A DNA stretch of 54,270 nt from Candidatus Neomicrothrix parvicella RN1 (GCA_945898515.1 CAMDIH010000005.1:1-54270); one strand, 5' to 3'; counted from the first letter of the stretch, positions 1-10,511 are shown. Numbers and translations are program-made. Notes: generated by a model not told the origin, from the sequence alone.

Positions 1-1087
1 CGACGTAGGGGATGAGCGCCTCGAGCAACGACAACGTCCGGGGAACGCCGTCCACGAGCGCCACCATGTTCACACCGAAACTCGACTGCAACGGGGTGTG
101 CTTGTACAGGTTGTTCAAGATGACCAGGCCCGGCGCATCCTTCTTCAACTTGATCACGAGACGGGTTTTGCCCCGGGCGGATTCGTCATTCACATCACTG
201 ATGCCCTCGATGGACCGGGTTTGCACCAATTCGGCGATGCGAGCGGCGGTCACCGAGATGGACGTCTGGTAGGGCATCTCGGTCACCACGATCTGGTCGC
301 CGCTGCGCCCGCTGCCTTCCTCGATCTCGCACACCGCCCGCAGGCGGATCGACCCTTTTCCGGTTCGATAGGCATCAAGAATGCCCTGGCGGCCCATGAT
401 CAAAGCCCCGGTGGGGAAATCGGGTCCCTGGACGAACTGCATCAGGTCGTCGGGGGTTGACTCGGGGTGGTCGATGAGGTGGATGGTGGCGTTGATCACC
501 TCGCCGAGGTTGTGGGGAGGGATGTTGGTGGCCATCCCCACCGCGATGCCCTGACTCCCGTTCACCAGCAGGTTCGGGAATCGGGCCGGGAGCACATCCG
601 GTTCGGTCTCGTCGCCCGAGTAGTTATCAGACTTGTCCACCGTGTTCTCGTCGATGCCGTCGAGCATCCGCATGGCGATGGGGTCCAGTCGGCACTCGGT
701 GTAGCGGGAGGCCGCCGCACCGAAGTCGGGGCTGCCGAAGTTGCCGTGTCCGTCTACCAGCGGGTGGCGCAGCGAGAAGTCCTGCGCCATGCGCACGAGC
801 GCGTCGTAGATCGATCCCTCCCCGTGGGGGTGGTACTTCCCCATGACGTCGCCGGTGACGCGTGCGCACTTCATGTGGGAGCGGTCGGGGCGCGCCCCGA
901 GTTCGTACATCCCGTACAAAATCCGGCGGTGCACTGGCTTCAAGCCGTCGCGAGCGTCGGGCAGGGCTCGCGTGGTGATGACCGACATCGCATAGTCGAG
1001 GAACGAGGATTCCATCTCCTCTTGAATCTCGATCGGTTCGATGGCCTCGCGTACGGGCCCGTCAGTGGGGGGAGTTTGATCAGACAT
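1..1087 (-). CDS. gyrA: DNA gyrase subunit A (3' part cut by window start)
   Basis: Minus-strand translation begins [60 protein letters not shown]...; typical GyrA N-terminus; directly downstream of gyrB. Confidence 0.95.
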   Translation of the reverse strand, partial: MSDQTPPTDGPVREAIEPIEIQEEMESSFLDYAMSVITTRALPDARDGLKPVHRRILYGMYELGARPDRSHMKCARVTGDVMGKYHPHGEGSIYDALVRMAQDFSLRHPLVDGHGNFGSPDFGAAASRYTECRLDPIAMRMLDGIDENTVDKSDNYSGDETEPDVLPARFPNLLVNGSQGIAVGMATNIPPHNLGEVINATIHLIDHPESTPDDLMQFVQGPDFPTGALIMGRQGILDAYRTGKGSIRLRAVCEIEEGSGRSGDQIVVTEMPYQTSISVTAARIAELVQTRSIEGISDVNDESARGKTRLVIKLKKDAPGLVILNNLYKHTPLQSSFGVNMVALVDGVPRTLSLLEALIPYV

Positions 1088-3054
1088 CAGATGTCCAGGA
1101 ACCTCGCGTCCTTAGCGTTATTCACGATGAAGGCCTTACGTACTTCCACGACGTCGCCCATGAGGGTGGAGACGGTGTCATCGGCGAGGGCGGCCTGTTC
1201 CGCGGTGACTCGAAGCAACGTGCGGAGACCGTCTTCCATCGTGGTGACCCGCAACTCCTCCGCGTCCATCTCCCCCAAACCTTTGAGACGACCGAAGTCT
1301 TTCTTGTGATTCGGATTGTCGCGCAGGAAGAGATCCTTGGCGTGGTCGTCTTTCAGGTACACCTTCGCCTTGCTGACCTCGGTGGAATACAGCGGGGGCT
1401 GACAGATGAAAACGTGTCCGTGCTCCACGAGGGGCTTCATCTGACGGTAGAAGAACGTCAGAAGCAGGGTGCGGATGTGTAGGCCATCCACATCGGCGTC
1501 GGCGAGAATACACACCTTGTCGTAGCGGCGTTTCTCTACGTCAAACTCCTCCCCCACCCCGGCCCCAATGGCGGCGATGAGCGCCTGGACCTCCAGATTG
1601 CGCAGCATCTTGTCGAGGCGCGCTCGTTCCACGTTGAGGATCTTGCCGCGAATCGGCAGGATTGCCTGTCGAAGGGGATCCCGGGCGCTCACTGCTGAAC
1701 CGCCCGCCGAATCGCCCTCCACGATGAACAGTTCGCGTTCCTCGCGGTTCTTTGAACTGCAGTCTTTCAACTTGTCGGGCATTCCCGCGCCGTCGAGCAG
1801 AGTCTTGGAGCGGATGACGTCACGCGCCTTCTTGGCCGCCATACGGGCTTGGGCCCCCGCCAGCGCCTTCTTCACCATCTTGTTGGCCTCACTGGGGTTT
1901 TCTTCGAACCACTGACCCAATTTGTCGTTGGTGGCCTTCTGCACCAGCGTCTTCACGCTGGTGTTCCCCAGTTTGCCTTTGGTTTGTCCCTCGAACTGTG
2001 GCTCGCGCAGGCGCACGGAGAGGATTGCCGTGATGCCTTCGCGGATGTCTTCACCGAGCAGGTTCGGCTCTTTCTCTTTGAGCAGATTCTTAGCTCGGGC
2101 GTGCTTGTTCACCACGGTGGTGAGGGCCGCTTTGAACCCTTCCTCGTGCGACCCACCCTCGGTCGTGTTGATCCCATTGGCGAAGGAGTGGATGCCGTCG
2201 GAGTTGTATCCCGTGTTCCACTGGAACGCCACCTCCACTTCTTGTTCTTCTTCGGCCAACTCGTAGTACCCGACCTTGGCGAAGAGTGCCTCTTTGGAGG
2301 TATTGAGATGCTTGACGAAATCGATGATGCCGCCGGCGTAACGGTAGGTAACCGCTGGGGCGGCATGATCGGGCCGTTCGTCGGTGAACACGATCTCCAG
2401 GCCCTTGTTCAAGAAAGCCATCATCTGGAGACGTTCGAGAATCGTACGGGCAGAAAACTCGGTGGTTTCGAAAATAGAACCGTCCGGCCAGAACGTGACG
2501 ATGGTGCCGGTGCGGCCGCGGGGCGAAGTGCCGACCACCTCGAGTGGGCTGCTGGGTACTCCGCCGTTCTCGAAGGTCATTTGGTAGCGCTGGCCACCGC
2601 GATCCACCTCCACGATGAGTTTTCGGGAGAGGGCGTTCACCACCGACACCCCAACACCGTGCAACCCACCGGAAACCTTGTACCCGTCGCCGCCGAACTT
2701 GCCGCCACCGTGCAGTTTGGTAAGGGCGATCTCCACTCCACTCATCTTCTGCTGCTTGTTGATGTCGGTAGGAATCCCACGTCCATTGTCCACTACCCGG
2801 CAGCCGCCGTCGGGCAGTAAGGAGATCTCGATTCGAGTGGCGTGACCAGCCATGGCCTCGTCCACCGAGTTGTCCACGACCTCCCAAACACAATGGTGAA
2901 GACCAGTGGGCCCGGTGCTGCCGATGTACATGCCAGGGCGTTTACGAACAGGATCGAGCCCCTCCAGAACCTGCATGCTGTTGGCCCCGTAAGACCCCTC
3001 GGACTGCGCCACGAATGGACCTCGTTTAGATGGTGGGCCCGGCGCTTGGAGCAT
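1087..3054 (-). CDS. gyrB: DNA gyrase subunit B
   Basis: ORF 655 aa with [37 protein letters not shown], and TOPRIM DADVDG; true start may lie inside the ORF. Confidence 0.96.
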   Translation of the reverse strand: MLQAPGPPSKRGPFVAQSEGSYGANSMQVLEGLDPVRKRPGMYIGSTGPTGLHHCVWEVVDNSVDEAMAGHATRIEISLLPDGGCRVVDNGRGIPTDINKQQKMSGVEIALTKLHGGGKFGGDGYKVSGGLHGVGVSVVNALSRKLIVEVDRGGQRYQMTFENGGVPSSPLEVVGTSPRGRTGTIVTFWPDGSIFETTEFSARTILERLQMMAFLNKGLEIVFTDERPDHAAPAVTYRYAGGIIDFVKHLNTSKEALFAKVGYYELAEEEQEVEVAFQWNTGYNSDGIHSFANGINTTEGGSHEEGFKAALTTVVNKHARAKNLLKEKEPNLLGEDIREGITAILSVRLREPQFEGQTKGKLGNTSVKTLVQKATNDKLGQWFEENPSEANKMVKKALAGAQARMAAKKARDVIRSKTLLDGAGMPDKLKDCSSKNREERELFIVEGDSAGGSAVSARDPLRQAILPIRGKILNVERARLDKMLRNLEVQALIAAIGAGVGEEFDVEKRRYDKVCILADADVDGLHIRTLLLTFFYRQMKPLVEHGHVFICQPPLYSTEVSKAKVYLKDDHAKDLFLRDNPNHKKDFGRLKGLGEMDAEELRVTTMEDGLRTLLRVTAEQAALADDTVSTLMGDVVEVRKAFIVNNAKDARFLDI

Positions 3055-3193
3055 CCGGGCTGCGAAGGGGGGAAAAGCCAGGGAAATCGAAGTAAAAACC
3101 CTGGTCAGATGCCCGAATCACAACGCCGTTAGTCTACCAGGTTGAGGGGTAAAATCGGGCCATGACCGGCCGAAAATGACCACACCTTTGGCA

Positions 3194-3586
3194 CTACCGC
3201 TTGGGACCAACCCGGAGGTCGATGGCGGTTACCCGATCCGGGCCGAGAAGCTCACTCAACCGCTCCAACAACTCCGCTTGGAGGAACTTCACGTGCGTGG
3301 CAATCGCCGGCTCGTCCACCGCCAACACCAAACGTTTTCCCTCGATCTTGAGCGGACGAGTGCGGGCGGCCAGAGCCGGTCCCACCACCGTCGACCAACG
3401 GTCGAACACCAGATGCACACCGCTGGCCTCGGGTGCTCCGAGGCCCCGCATCACCGCATCGAGAGCGGCGCCAACTCGTTGGGGGCCAGGTCCTGGACCG
3501 GGAAGCGGGCGAGCGACCATGCCTGATGCTCGCGTTGTTCCGGTAGCCCCACAACCCCTTAATTCATCCGAGGGTGATCTGACCAT
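3194..3586 (-). CDS. DUF721/DciA-like protein (putative helicase loader family)
   Basis: 130 aa; position between recF and gyrB as in other actinobacteria; WSTVVGPALAARTRPLKIEGKRLVLAVDEPAIATHVKFLQAELLERL pattern. Confidence 0.8.
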   Translation of the reverse strand: MVRSPSDELRGCGATGTTRASGMVARPLPGPGPGPQRVGAALDAVMRGLGAPEASGVHLVFDRWSTVVGPALAARTRPLKIEGKRLVLAVDEPAIATHVKFLQAELLERLSELLGPDRVTAIDLRVGPKR

Positions 3587-4643
3587 CGTGGACGCGCAGG
3601 ATCCGATCGGGCGTGGCTTTGGGCGGGAGACCGCTGGCGCTGGTCAACAGCGTCTGTCCGGCCGGCAAGTTGGCCAGCAGCGCGTCGCTTCGATCGGGGT
3701 CCAGTTCGGAGAAAACATCGTCCAAGAGCAGCACCGGCGCACTGCCGGTCACATCGGTGATCACGTGATGAGTCGCCAGGCGCAGCGCTAGGGCCAAAGA
3801 CCGTTGCTCTCCTTGCGATGCATGGGTGCGGGCCGGTAGGCCCCCGATGCGTAGCTCCATGTCGTCGCGATGGGGCCCGGTGGTGGATACCCCCCGTCTC
3901 ACATCATCTCGTCGACTGGTGGCCAGAGCCTCGGCCAGCCCCACCTCAGTCCACTCGGCCACATACGTCACGGTGACGGCCGCCGGACGGTTGGCCACCG
4001 CGTCATAGGTCTGTGACAACAGTGGCCGCAGGCGGTGGAGAAGGTGTTGCCGGGCCTCGGCCAGGCGGCCCCCGGATTCCACCAATTTCGCATCCCAGAT
4101 GTCGAGAGTGAACGCCGCCCCCTCATCGAGTCGGCCTTGGGCCCCCTTCAGGAGCGCATTGCGCTGTTTCAGTATTTTGTCCACTTCGCTCTGTAGAGCG
4201 TCGTAGCGGGGATGAGACGCCACCAAGGCATCGTCGAGATACCGCCGACGGCCTACCGGACCGCCTTTGACAAGGTCGAGGTCATCGGGGGCAAACACGG
4301 TGACTCGCAGGACCCCCAGGAGATCCCGGGCCCGTTTGAGCGGTTGGCGATTCACCAGCACCCGATTACGACCGCTGGCTACCAGTTCCGTTTCGATCAG
4401 CAGCGACCGGCCTTCCCGCTCCCCTTCGGCCCGTATGACCGCGCTAGTAGCGCCCTGTCGAATCAATGCCTCAGTAGGGGCTCCCCGGAACGACCCCAAG
4501 GTGGCTAAGAAACCAACGGCTTCCAGGACGTTGGTCTTGCCTTCGCCATTGTGCCCGAGCAACACCGTAAGCCCAGGAGATAACTCAATTTCCGCGGTCA
4601 CATAGGACCGGACATCCGCCAGCCACACCCGATCCAACCGCAT
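3564..4643 (-). CDS. recF: DNA replication/repair protein RecF
   Basis: LLGHNGEGKTNVLEAVGFLATLGSFR Walker A, VLLLDDVFSELDPDR Walker B; position between dnaN and the DUF721 gene. Confidence 0.96.
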   Translation of the reverse strand: MRLDRVWLADVRSYVTAEIELSPGLTVLLGHNGEGKTNVLEAVGFLATLGSFRGAPTEALIRQGATSAVIRAEGEREGRSLLIETELVASGRNRVLVNRQPLKRARDLLGVLRVTVFAPDDLDLVKGGPVGRRRYLDDALVASHPRYDALQSEVDKILKQRNALLKGAQGRLDEGAAFTLDIWDAKLVESGGRLAEARQHLLHRLRPLLSQTYDAVANRPAAVTVTYVAEWTEVGLAEALATSRRDDVRRGVSTTGPHRDDMELRIGGLPARTHASQGEQRSLALALRLATHHVITDVTGSAPVLLLDDVFSELDPDRSDALLANLPAGQTLLTSASGLPPKATPDRILRVHDGQITLG

Positions 4644-4686
4644 GGCAACCCTTCTTCATCGCCGTTCTGCGAGGAACTGAACGGCT

Positions 4687-5781
4687 CTAGGAGACCCGCA
4701 CCGGCATGAGTAAGTACAGGAACTCGGGATGCTCGGGAACCCTCAAGATGGCCGGCTTGAGCGCATCCACGGTTTCGATCGTTACTTCATCGCCGGGGGC
4801 AACTTCGATGCCCTGGAGCAAGTATTCCGGGTTGAACGCTACGGTGAGCTCGGTACCTTCAAACTTGGCGTCGAGGCTTTCATGGGCCTGACCTACGTCT
4901 TGTGTGACGGCAACCAATTCCAGGCCCTCACTCGACATGGCCAAGCGCACCGGCGTGGCTTCTCGGGCCAAAAGTTTCACTCGACGTACTGCTTCGAGGA
5001 ACACCTCTCGCCCCACGGTGAGTCGGTTGGGCTGCGACTGAGGGATCAAGCGCTCGTAGGGCGGGAATTCCCCTTCGATCAAGACCGAGGTCAAGCGGGT
5101 TCCACCCACCTCGAAACTCACATCTCGTTCACCCAGACTTACCGCCAGGGTGTCGCCGGCCGAGAGCACCCGGGCCAACTCCTGCAGTGCCCGGGACGGA
5201 ATGAGAACGTGCTGTCCCTCTTCGAGAACGTTCGTACCGGGGAGATCACGAATGGCAAGACGGTACGAATCGGTGGCTACCAACCGTAAACCTCCGGGTT
5301 CAGCGGCCAGCAACACTCCCGTGAGAATGGGACGAGCGTCGTCATTGGACGCGGCTCGAACCACCTGCGATAGCGCCAGAGCCAATTCGTCGCTGGCCAA
5401 GCTCACTGGTTGTCCGTTGGCTTCAGTGACTCGAGGGAACTCATCGGCCGGTAGTACCCGCAGGCTGAACTTGGACCGTCCTGCAGTGATCTGGGCTTCG
5501 TCGTCGGAGACCTCGATTTCCACGCTGCCTGCAGGCAGCGCCCGCACAATGTCCGAAGCCAGTCGGCCTGGAAGTACCACTACACCGTCGGCACTGCCCG
5601 AAACTTCCACCGCTACCGAGATCGTCAGTTCCAGGTCTGTTCCGGTGATCTGCAGCGAATTTCCCGCCAGTTCCACCCGTACTCCAGACAGCACCGGCAA
5701 GGAACTACCGCGCCCCGCGGCGGCACGGCCAGCGACTCCGAGTGCTTCTACGAGGACATCACGCTCACATCGGAACTTCAC
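4687..5781 (-). CDS. dnaN: DNA polymerase III beta sliding clamp
   Basis: 364 aa; MKFRCERDVLVEALGVAGRAAAGRGSSLPVLSGVRVEL..., C-terminal YLLMPVRVS; GTG start. Confidence 0.96.
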   Translation of the reverse strand: MKFRCERDVLVEALGVAGRAAAGRGSSLPVLSGVRVELAGNSLQITGTDLELTISVAVEVSGSADGVVVLPGRLASDIVRALPAGSVEIEVSDDEAQITAGRSKFSLRVLPADEFPRVTEANGQPVSLASDELALALSQVVRAASNDDARPILTGVLLAAEPGGLRLVATDSYRLAIRDLPGTNVLEEGQHVLIPSRALQELARVLSAGDTLAVSLGERDVSFEVGGTRLTSVLIEGEFPPYERLIPQSQPNRLTVGREVFLEAVRRVKLLAREATPVRLAMSSEGLELVAVTQDVGQAHESLDAKFEGTELTVAFNPEYLLQGIEVAPGDEVTIETVDALKPAILRVPEHPEFLYLLMPVRVS

Positions 5782-5817
5782 GCCTTGGCTCGCTTTCTAC
5801 GGTGGTCTTATGCTGAA

Positions 5818-5858
5818 AAGTAGAAGTAGTAGTAGTAGGGGCTGTGGATTGGGGATAA
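5818..5858 (-). promoter_or_regulatory. oriC: Candidate origin unwinding element: DnaA-box-like sites, GC cluster, DnaA-trio array
   Basis: + strand AAGTAGAAGTAGTAGTAGTAG-GGGC-TGTGGATTGGGGATAA; minus strand TTATCCCCAATCCACA-GCCCC-TACTACTACTACTTCTACTT. Confidence 0.75.
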
Positions 5859-6036
5859 CCAAACATTTTCCCAGGTCAACTGGGGTAGCGCTGCCCAAGG
5901 GTTCTCCCCAGGTTCCCACAGGAACGCGACAGGGCTAGGGACGCTACGCCTAAAGGACATAGCTTGCCCACAGGAGGAGTTGGGCGAATGGTGGGGGCCC
6001 ACAGTTCATCCCCGGTGTTTTCCCCAGGCCCACAGT

Positions 6037-7431
6037 TCATGCTTCGGCCCGGATGGTCTGCACGAGGGCAGTGACCTGGTCATAGGTCGCCTGGTGCGTA
6101 CTCATTTGAGCGGTGATCTTTTCGACGGCGTGGATCACCGTGGTGTGATCGCGGCCCCCAAACTCCCTGGCGATGGCGGGGTAACTGAGGTCGGTGATGT
6201 CACGGAAGACGTACATGGCCACTTGGCGTGCGGTCACAAGAGGCCGTTGTCGCTTCTTCCCAACGATTTCCTCGACAGGAATAGCAAACATTTTTGAGGT
6301 GGCTTCAAGAATCACCTGGGGGGTGATGGCCTGAGGCTGACGGCTGGTGAGAAGGTCTCGTAGAACAGAGGCGGCGGTGTCCACCGTAAGTTCCTCAGCC
6401 GTGAGGCTGGCAAAGGCCGCCACTCGTATGAGGGCTCCTTCCAGAACCCGGATGTTGTCGGTGATGTTGGTGGCAATGAACTCGAGAACCTCGGGCGGTA
6501 CCGAGGTGGTTTCGAGTTCGGCCTTGTTTCGCAGGATGGCTAGGCGGGTTTCGAGGTCAGGTACCTGAACGTCGGTGATCAACCCCATCTTGAATCTGCT
6601 TCGCAGTCGATCTTCGAGAGTTCCAATCGCGTCAGGCGACCGGTCGGAGGAGAGGATGATCTGCCGGTTGGCCTGGTGTAGGTGGTTGAAGGTGTGGAAG
6701 AACTCTTCCTGGGTCTCGGGCTTGCCCTCGATGAACTGGATGTCATCGATCAACAACACATCGATGTCTCGGTACCGCCGCTTGAAACCATCGTTGGTTT
6801 TGTTGCGCACGGCGTCAATGAACTCATTTAGGAATGCTTCCGAGGTGACATACCGAACCCGGTAGGTGGGGTAGTTCACCCTCACGTAGTGAGCAATGGC
6901 CTGCAGAAGGTGGGTTTTGCCTAAGCCAGCATCGCCATAGATGAACAGAGGGTTGTATTTCCGGGCCGGTGTTTCCGCCACAGCCAACGCCGCGGCGTGG
7001 GCAAATCGATTGGAAGGCCCAATCACGAAGGTTTCGAAGGTGAAGGGGTCTGAGGAATCAGCTTCGAGCCCACCCCACCCGTTGGTGCTCTCGGTGGCTG
7101 GGGCGGCCACGGTGGTGGGACGCGGTTCGAGGCCGTGTTCGGTCCGCCGTCCCGCTGGAGCGATCCGCAACGTGAGGTCGAGGTCACCGGAGCCCACATC
7201 AGCTAGCGCGTCGCGAACCATGGACAGGTACCGGCCCTCAATGCGCTCCTTCGCCAGAAACGACGGCACTTCTAGGATCAAGACGCCGCCCTCAAGCGAC
7301 TCGGCACGCGTTTCTTGGAACGTGGTGAGCCAAACCGGTTCCGACACCTGTGCCCGCAAGATTTCGGCGCATTCGTCCCACAACCGCTGTGCCTCGTTCA
7401 CTCGTAGCGGCGCCTTCGGTCGGGTGGACAT
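6037..7431 (-). CDS. dnaA: Chromosomal replication initiator DnaA
   Basis: DPFTFETFVIGPSNRFAHAAALAVAE, GDAGLGKTHLLQAIAHY, DVLLIDDIQF, C-terminal FGGRDHTTVIHA. Start set at MSTRPKAPLRVNEAQ; the supplied ORF to 7953 overruns rpmH. Confidence 0.96.
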   Translation of the reverse strand: MSTRPKAPLRVNEAQRLWDECAEILRAQVSEPVWLTTFQETRAESLEGGVLILEVPSFLAKERIEGRYLSMVRDALADVGSGDLDLTLRIAPAGRRTEHGLEPRPTTVAAPATESTNGWGGLEADSSDPFTFETFVIGPSNRFAHAAALAVAETPARKYNPLFIYGDAGLGKTHLLQAIAHYVRVNYPTYRVRYVTSEAFLNEFIDAVRNKTNDGFKRRYRDIDVLLIDDIQFIEGKPETQEEFFHTFNHLHQANRQIILSSDRSPDAIGTLEDRLRSRFKMGLITDVQVPDLETRLAILRNKAELETTSVPPEVLEFIATNITDNIRVLEGALIRVAAFASLTAEELTVDTAASVLRDLLTSRQPQAITPQVILEATSKMFAIPVEEIVGKKRQRPLVTARQVAMYVFRDITDLSYPAIAREFGGRDHTTVIHAVEKITAQMSTHQATYDQVTALVQTIRAEA

Positions 7432-7458
7432 CCACAGGACATCCACAACTGTGGAAAA
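7428..7458. promoter_or_regulatory. DnaA-box-like cluster at the dnaA 5' end (dnaA-rpmH intergenic)
   Basis: ACATCCACA at 7428-7436 and 7439-7447, TGTGGAAAA (reverse complement TTTTCCACA) at 7450-7458. Confidence 0.5.
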
Positions 7459-7834
7459 GAAATGAGGAAACGGGTTCGGCGGTGGCACTACCCGCCGAGC
7501 CGTACAATGATGACGCCCGTCCACAGGTACAGGAGCCGATCCAAAGACCATTACCCAGCCGTGGTGATGAGGTTTTGGCACCGTAGCACCGCCACCACCA
7601 CCGAGCGCAAGAGCCTCGCCACAATTTGTGTTTGGGCTGTTCACAGCGTTACGAAATCCCCCTAAGCACCTTTGGAATGTGGTAGGGGCTTCCCAGGTTG
7701 CCCACGAGGGGGCGTGGCCTCTACGATCCTCCGCGCAGCATGTGGCGCCAACAAGTGGCGCGTCGGTGGTGCATCCCACTCGATTTTGTCGGGCGCCGGG
7801 CCAAGTGGCCCAGGCTGCCGAGGAGGCCATCCCA

Positions 7835-7969
7835 GTGAAGCGTACGTACCAACCCAACAATCGTCGTCGGGCCAAGCGCCATGGATTCCGCCACCGGATG
7901 TCCGACCGGGCCGGGCAAGCGGTACTGAAGGCCCGTCGCCTCAAGGGCCGCAAGCGCCTGTCGGCGTAG
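7835..7969 (+). CDS. rpmH: 50S ribosomal protein L34
   Basis: 44 aa from [47 protein letters not shown]. Confidence 0.97.
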   Translation: MKRTYQPNNRRRAKRHGFRHRMSDRAGQAVLKARRLKGRKRLSA

Positions 7970-7991
7970 CCGGCCCGATCGGACCGGAAGG

Positions 7992-8375
7992 ATGACGACC
8001 GCCCCGCCCGCCCGCCCGCTGGGTGCGCCGCGTCCTCAATTGTGGCGAGTGACCGAACGGGAATCGTTTCAGGCTTTGCGCCGTCATGGTCGACGAGTAC
8101 GGAGGGGTTCGTTGGTGGTCACCTTCCTCGCCCCCGACCCGTCCTTGAGTCCCACCCCACCTCGGGTGGCCTTTGCCGTCGGCACGGCGGTGGGTGGCGC
8201 CGTTGTGCGTAATCGGATTCGCCGTCGTGTCCGTGCTGCGCTGCGGGACCTAGTGGTGTCTGATCGCCTCCCGGCGGGCACCTATCTGATTGGCGCTTCC
8301 AGTGAAACGGCACAGATGCCTTGGTCAAACCTGGTGTCATCGCTCTCCACCACGATCGATGAGGTGACACGTTGA
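7992..8375 (+). CDS. rnpA: Ribonuclease P protein component
   Basis: 127 aa following rpmH; FAVGTAVGGAVVRNRIRRRVRAALRDL RnpA signature. Confidence 0.93.
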   Translation: MTTAPPARPLGAPRPQLWRVTERESFQALRRHGRRVRRGSLVVTFLAPDPSLSPTPPRVAFAVGTAVGGAVVRNRIRRRVRAALRDLVVSDRLPAGTYLIGASSETAQMPWSNLVSSLSTTIDEVTR

Positions 8376-8602
8376 GCCCGCTGGCGCGGGGTTTCCACTC
8401 GTTGGTGCGGGGCTATCGCTGGCTCATGTCGGGTCGCCCGTCTCCGTGTCGCTTTGATCCCAGTTGTTCCACCTATGCCCTTGAGGCACTCGAGCGCCAC
8501 GGTGCACGGCGAGGGCTCTGGATGTCCCTCCGCCGAGTGGGTCGCTGCCATCCGTGGGGCGGCATGGGGTGGGACCCGGTTCCTGATGGAAAGGCGAACT
8601 GA
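8372..8602 (+). CDS. yidD: Membrane protein insertion efficiency factor YidD
   Basis: CRFDPSCSTYALEALERHGARRGLWMSLRRVGRCHPWGGMGWDPVP. Confidence 0.94.
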   Translation: MSPLARGFHSLVRGYRWLMSGRPSPCRFDPSCSTYALEALERHGARRGLWMSLRRVGRCHPWGGMGWDPVPDGKAN

Positions 8603-9609
8603 TGTTCGACCCTATTTATGACTTCCTGGCCCAGGTACTCAGTTTCTTCTACGACATCATCCCGAACTACGCCATCGCCATCGCCTGGCTGACGGTCTCG
8701 GTAATGGTGTTGACCACGCCCTTCACGTTGAAGGGCACCCGCAGCATGATCCAGATGCAGCGGCTGCAACCGGAGATGAAGAAGCTACAAACCCAATACA
8801 AGGACGATCGCCAGAAGCTCAATGAGGAGTTGATGGCGTTTTACAAAGAGAACAATCTGAACCCCCTCGGGGGCTGCCTCCCTCTGCTGCTGCAGGCGCC
8901 GATTTTCTTCTTCCTCTTCAACGTTCTCCGCGGGCTCACCTACATCCCGAAGGGCGAGACAACCTTCGATCCGAAGTACCTCGACGAAAGCTCCAAGATG
9001 TATCGGAGTCTCGACGGGGCCACCGAGATGATGTCGTTCGGCATCGACCTCGCCGAAAGCGCCAGCGTGGCCCTGAAAATCAGCTTCGTGCACGCCCTTC
9101 CGCAGATCGGTTTGGTGTTGATTGTGGCCCTCACCTCCTACTACCAGCAGAAGCAGATTCAGAGCCGGAATCCGGGAGTTGAAGTTCCGCAGCAGCAACA
9201 GATTCTGATGAAGTTGATGCCGTTGATGATGGTGTTCTTCGCCTTTGTGACGTCGGCGGCTTTGGTGGTCTATTTCATCACGTCAAACCTGTACCGGATC
9301 GGGATGCAGTACTACATCACCCGAACCCTCTACCAGGGTGAGGATTCACTGGGAGCCCAGGCCCAGCGGGCATCGGCCGAGACCAAGAAATTGAAGGAGG
9401 CCGATGGCACCGCCGGTGTCCTGCCTCGGCTCAGCAAGCAGTCGCGGGCGCTGCCGGTGAAGGGATCTACTGTGAAACCGGCCGCCAAAGCCACTCCCCC
9501 GTCGAGCACTCCTAGCGCCAGCAGCAACGGTGCTTCTGCCGAGGAGACCCCTGCGCCACGATCGGTCAGTAACGCCAATCGTTCCAAGAAGAAGAAGAAG
9601 CGTAGGTAG
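8602..9609 (+). CDS. yidC: Membrane protein insertase YidC
   Basis: 335 aa; KNNLNPLGGCLPLLLQAPIFFFLFNVLR-type motif, TM segments, basic C-terminus SKKKKKRR; between yidD and jag. Confidence 0.95.
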   Translation: MFDPIYDFLAQVLSFFYDIIPNYAIAIAWLTVSVMVLTTPFTLKGTRSMIQMQRLQPEMKKLQTQYKDDRQKLNEELMAFYKENNLNPLGGCLPLLLQAPIFFFLFNVLRGLTYIPKGETTFDPKYLDESSKMYRSLDGATEMMSFGIDLAESASVALKISFVHALPQIGLVLIVALTSYYQQKQIQSRNPGVEVPQQQQILMKLMPLMMVFFAFVTSAALVVYFITSNLYRIGMQYYITRTLYQGEDSLGAQAQRASAETKKLKEADGTAGVLPRLSKQSRALPVKGSTVKPAAKATPPSSTPSASSNGASAEETPAPRSVSNANRSKKKKKRR

Positions 9610-9614
9610 CGACC

Positions 9615-10511
9615 GTGGAGTGGGTAGTGATAACCGGCAAGACCATTGAGCAGGCCAAGGATACGGCCCTGGATCAACTCGGGGTAGATGAGCAGGAGGC
9701 CGAATTCGAGGTTCTCGAGGAACCCCGGGCCGGGCTGTTTGGCCGCACGCGTGGCGAGGCCCGGGTGCGGGCTCGGGTGCGACCACTCAAGCCTCGAGTC
9801 AAGGTAGAGCGCCGGCCGGGTGGCCGATCGGGTAAGGCCGGGGACCGAGGCGGCCGCAACGCTCCCAGAGGCGGCGGCGGTTCCCAAAAGAGCAGCGGTA
9901 AGGCTTCGGGGTCGGGGAAGGCTTCGGGGTCGGGCGGAGGCAACCAGCCGTCACCGAGGTCCGGGGGACGCAGTGGTACCCGTAAGCAGTCCGGCGACCG
10001 TGCCGGCACCATCGACGACAAGCAGGAGATCATCATCATGAGCAACACCGAGCTGGCTGAGCAAGGCGAGGTGGTGCGGGGGTTCCTCGTCGACCTTTTG
10101 GAGGCATTCGGTTTGGAGGGCGAGGTCACGGCCACGCCGGCCGAGGAAGGGGCGGTGGAACTCGATGTTACGGGTGAGGATCTCGGGCTGCTGATCGGCC
10201 AGAAGGGTGCCACGCTTCAGGCGGTGCAGGAACTCTCCCGCAGCGTGCTCCAGCGGACCCTTCCTGGCGAAACCCATGCTCGTATCCGGGTTGACGTTGG
10301 CGGCTATCGAGCCCATCGCCGGGTGGCTCTGGCACGTTTCACGCAGCAGATCGCCGAGCAGGTTCGCCACTCGGGCGTGAAGCAGGCTCTCGAGCCCATG
10401 TCGCCTCCCGACCGCAAAGTTGTGCATGACACGGTGAATGACATCGCTGGGGTACGCACCCTTTCGGAGGGCGAGGACGCTCGCCGCCGGGTGGTCATCC
10501 TTCCCGAGTGA
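9615..10511 (+). CDS. Jag-like KH-R3H RNA-binding protein
   Basis: N-terminal MEWVVITGKTIEQAKDTALDQLGV; KH LGLLIGQKGATLQAVQELSR; R3H-like C-terminus; low-complexity Gly/Ser/Arg linker. Confidence 0.92.
   Translation: MEWVVITGKTIEQAKDTALDQLGVDEQEAEFEVLEEPRAGLFGRTRGEARVRARVRPLKPRVKVERRPGGRSGKAGDRGGRNAPRGGGGSQKSSGKASGSGKASGSGGGNQPSPRSGGRSGTRKQSGDRAGTIDDKQEIIIMSNTELAEQGEVVRGFLVDLLEAFGLEGEVTATPAEEGAVELDVTGEDLGLLIGQKGATLQAVQELSRSVLQRTLPGETHARIRVDVGGYRAHRRVALARFTQQIAEQVRHSGVKQALEPMSPPDRKVVHDTVNDIAGVRTLSEGEDARRRVVILPE

Noticed and set aside
467-1309. 280-aa plus-strand ORF across gyrA/gyrB
   Set aside because: Antisense shadow of gyrA and gyrB in high-GC DNA; no recognisable domain
1849-2820. 323-aa plus-strand ORF
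   Set aside because: Antisense to gyrB; the gyrB translation is unambiguous
7432-7953. N-terminal extension of the dnaA ORF up to 7953
   Set aside because: Runs antisense through rpmH and the intergenic DnaA-box region; DnaA start best at 7431
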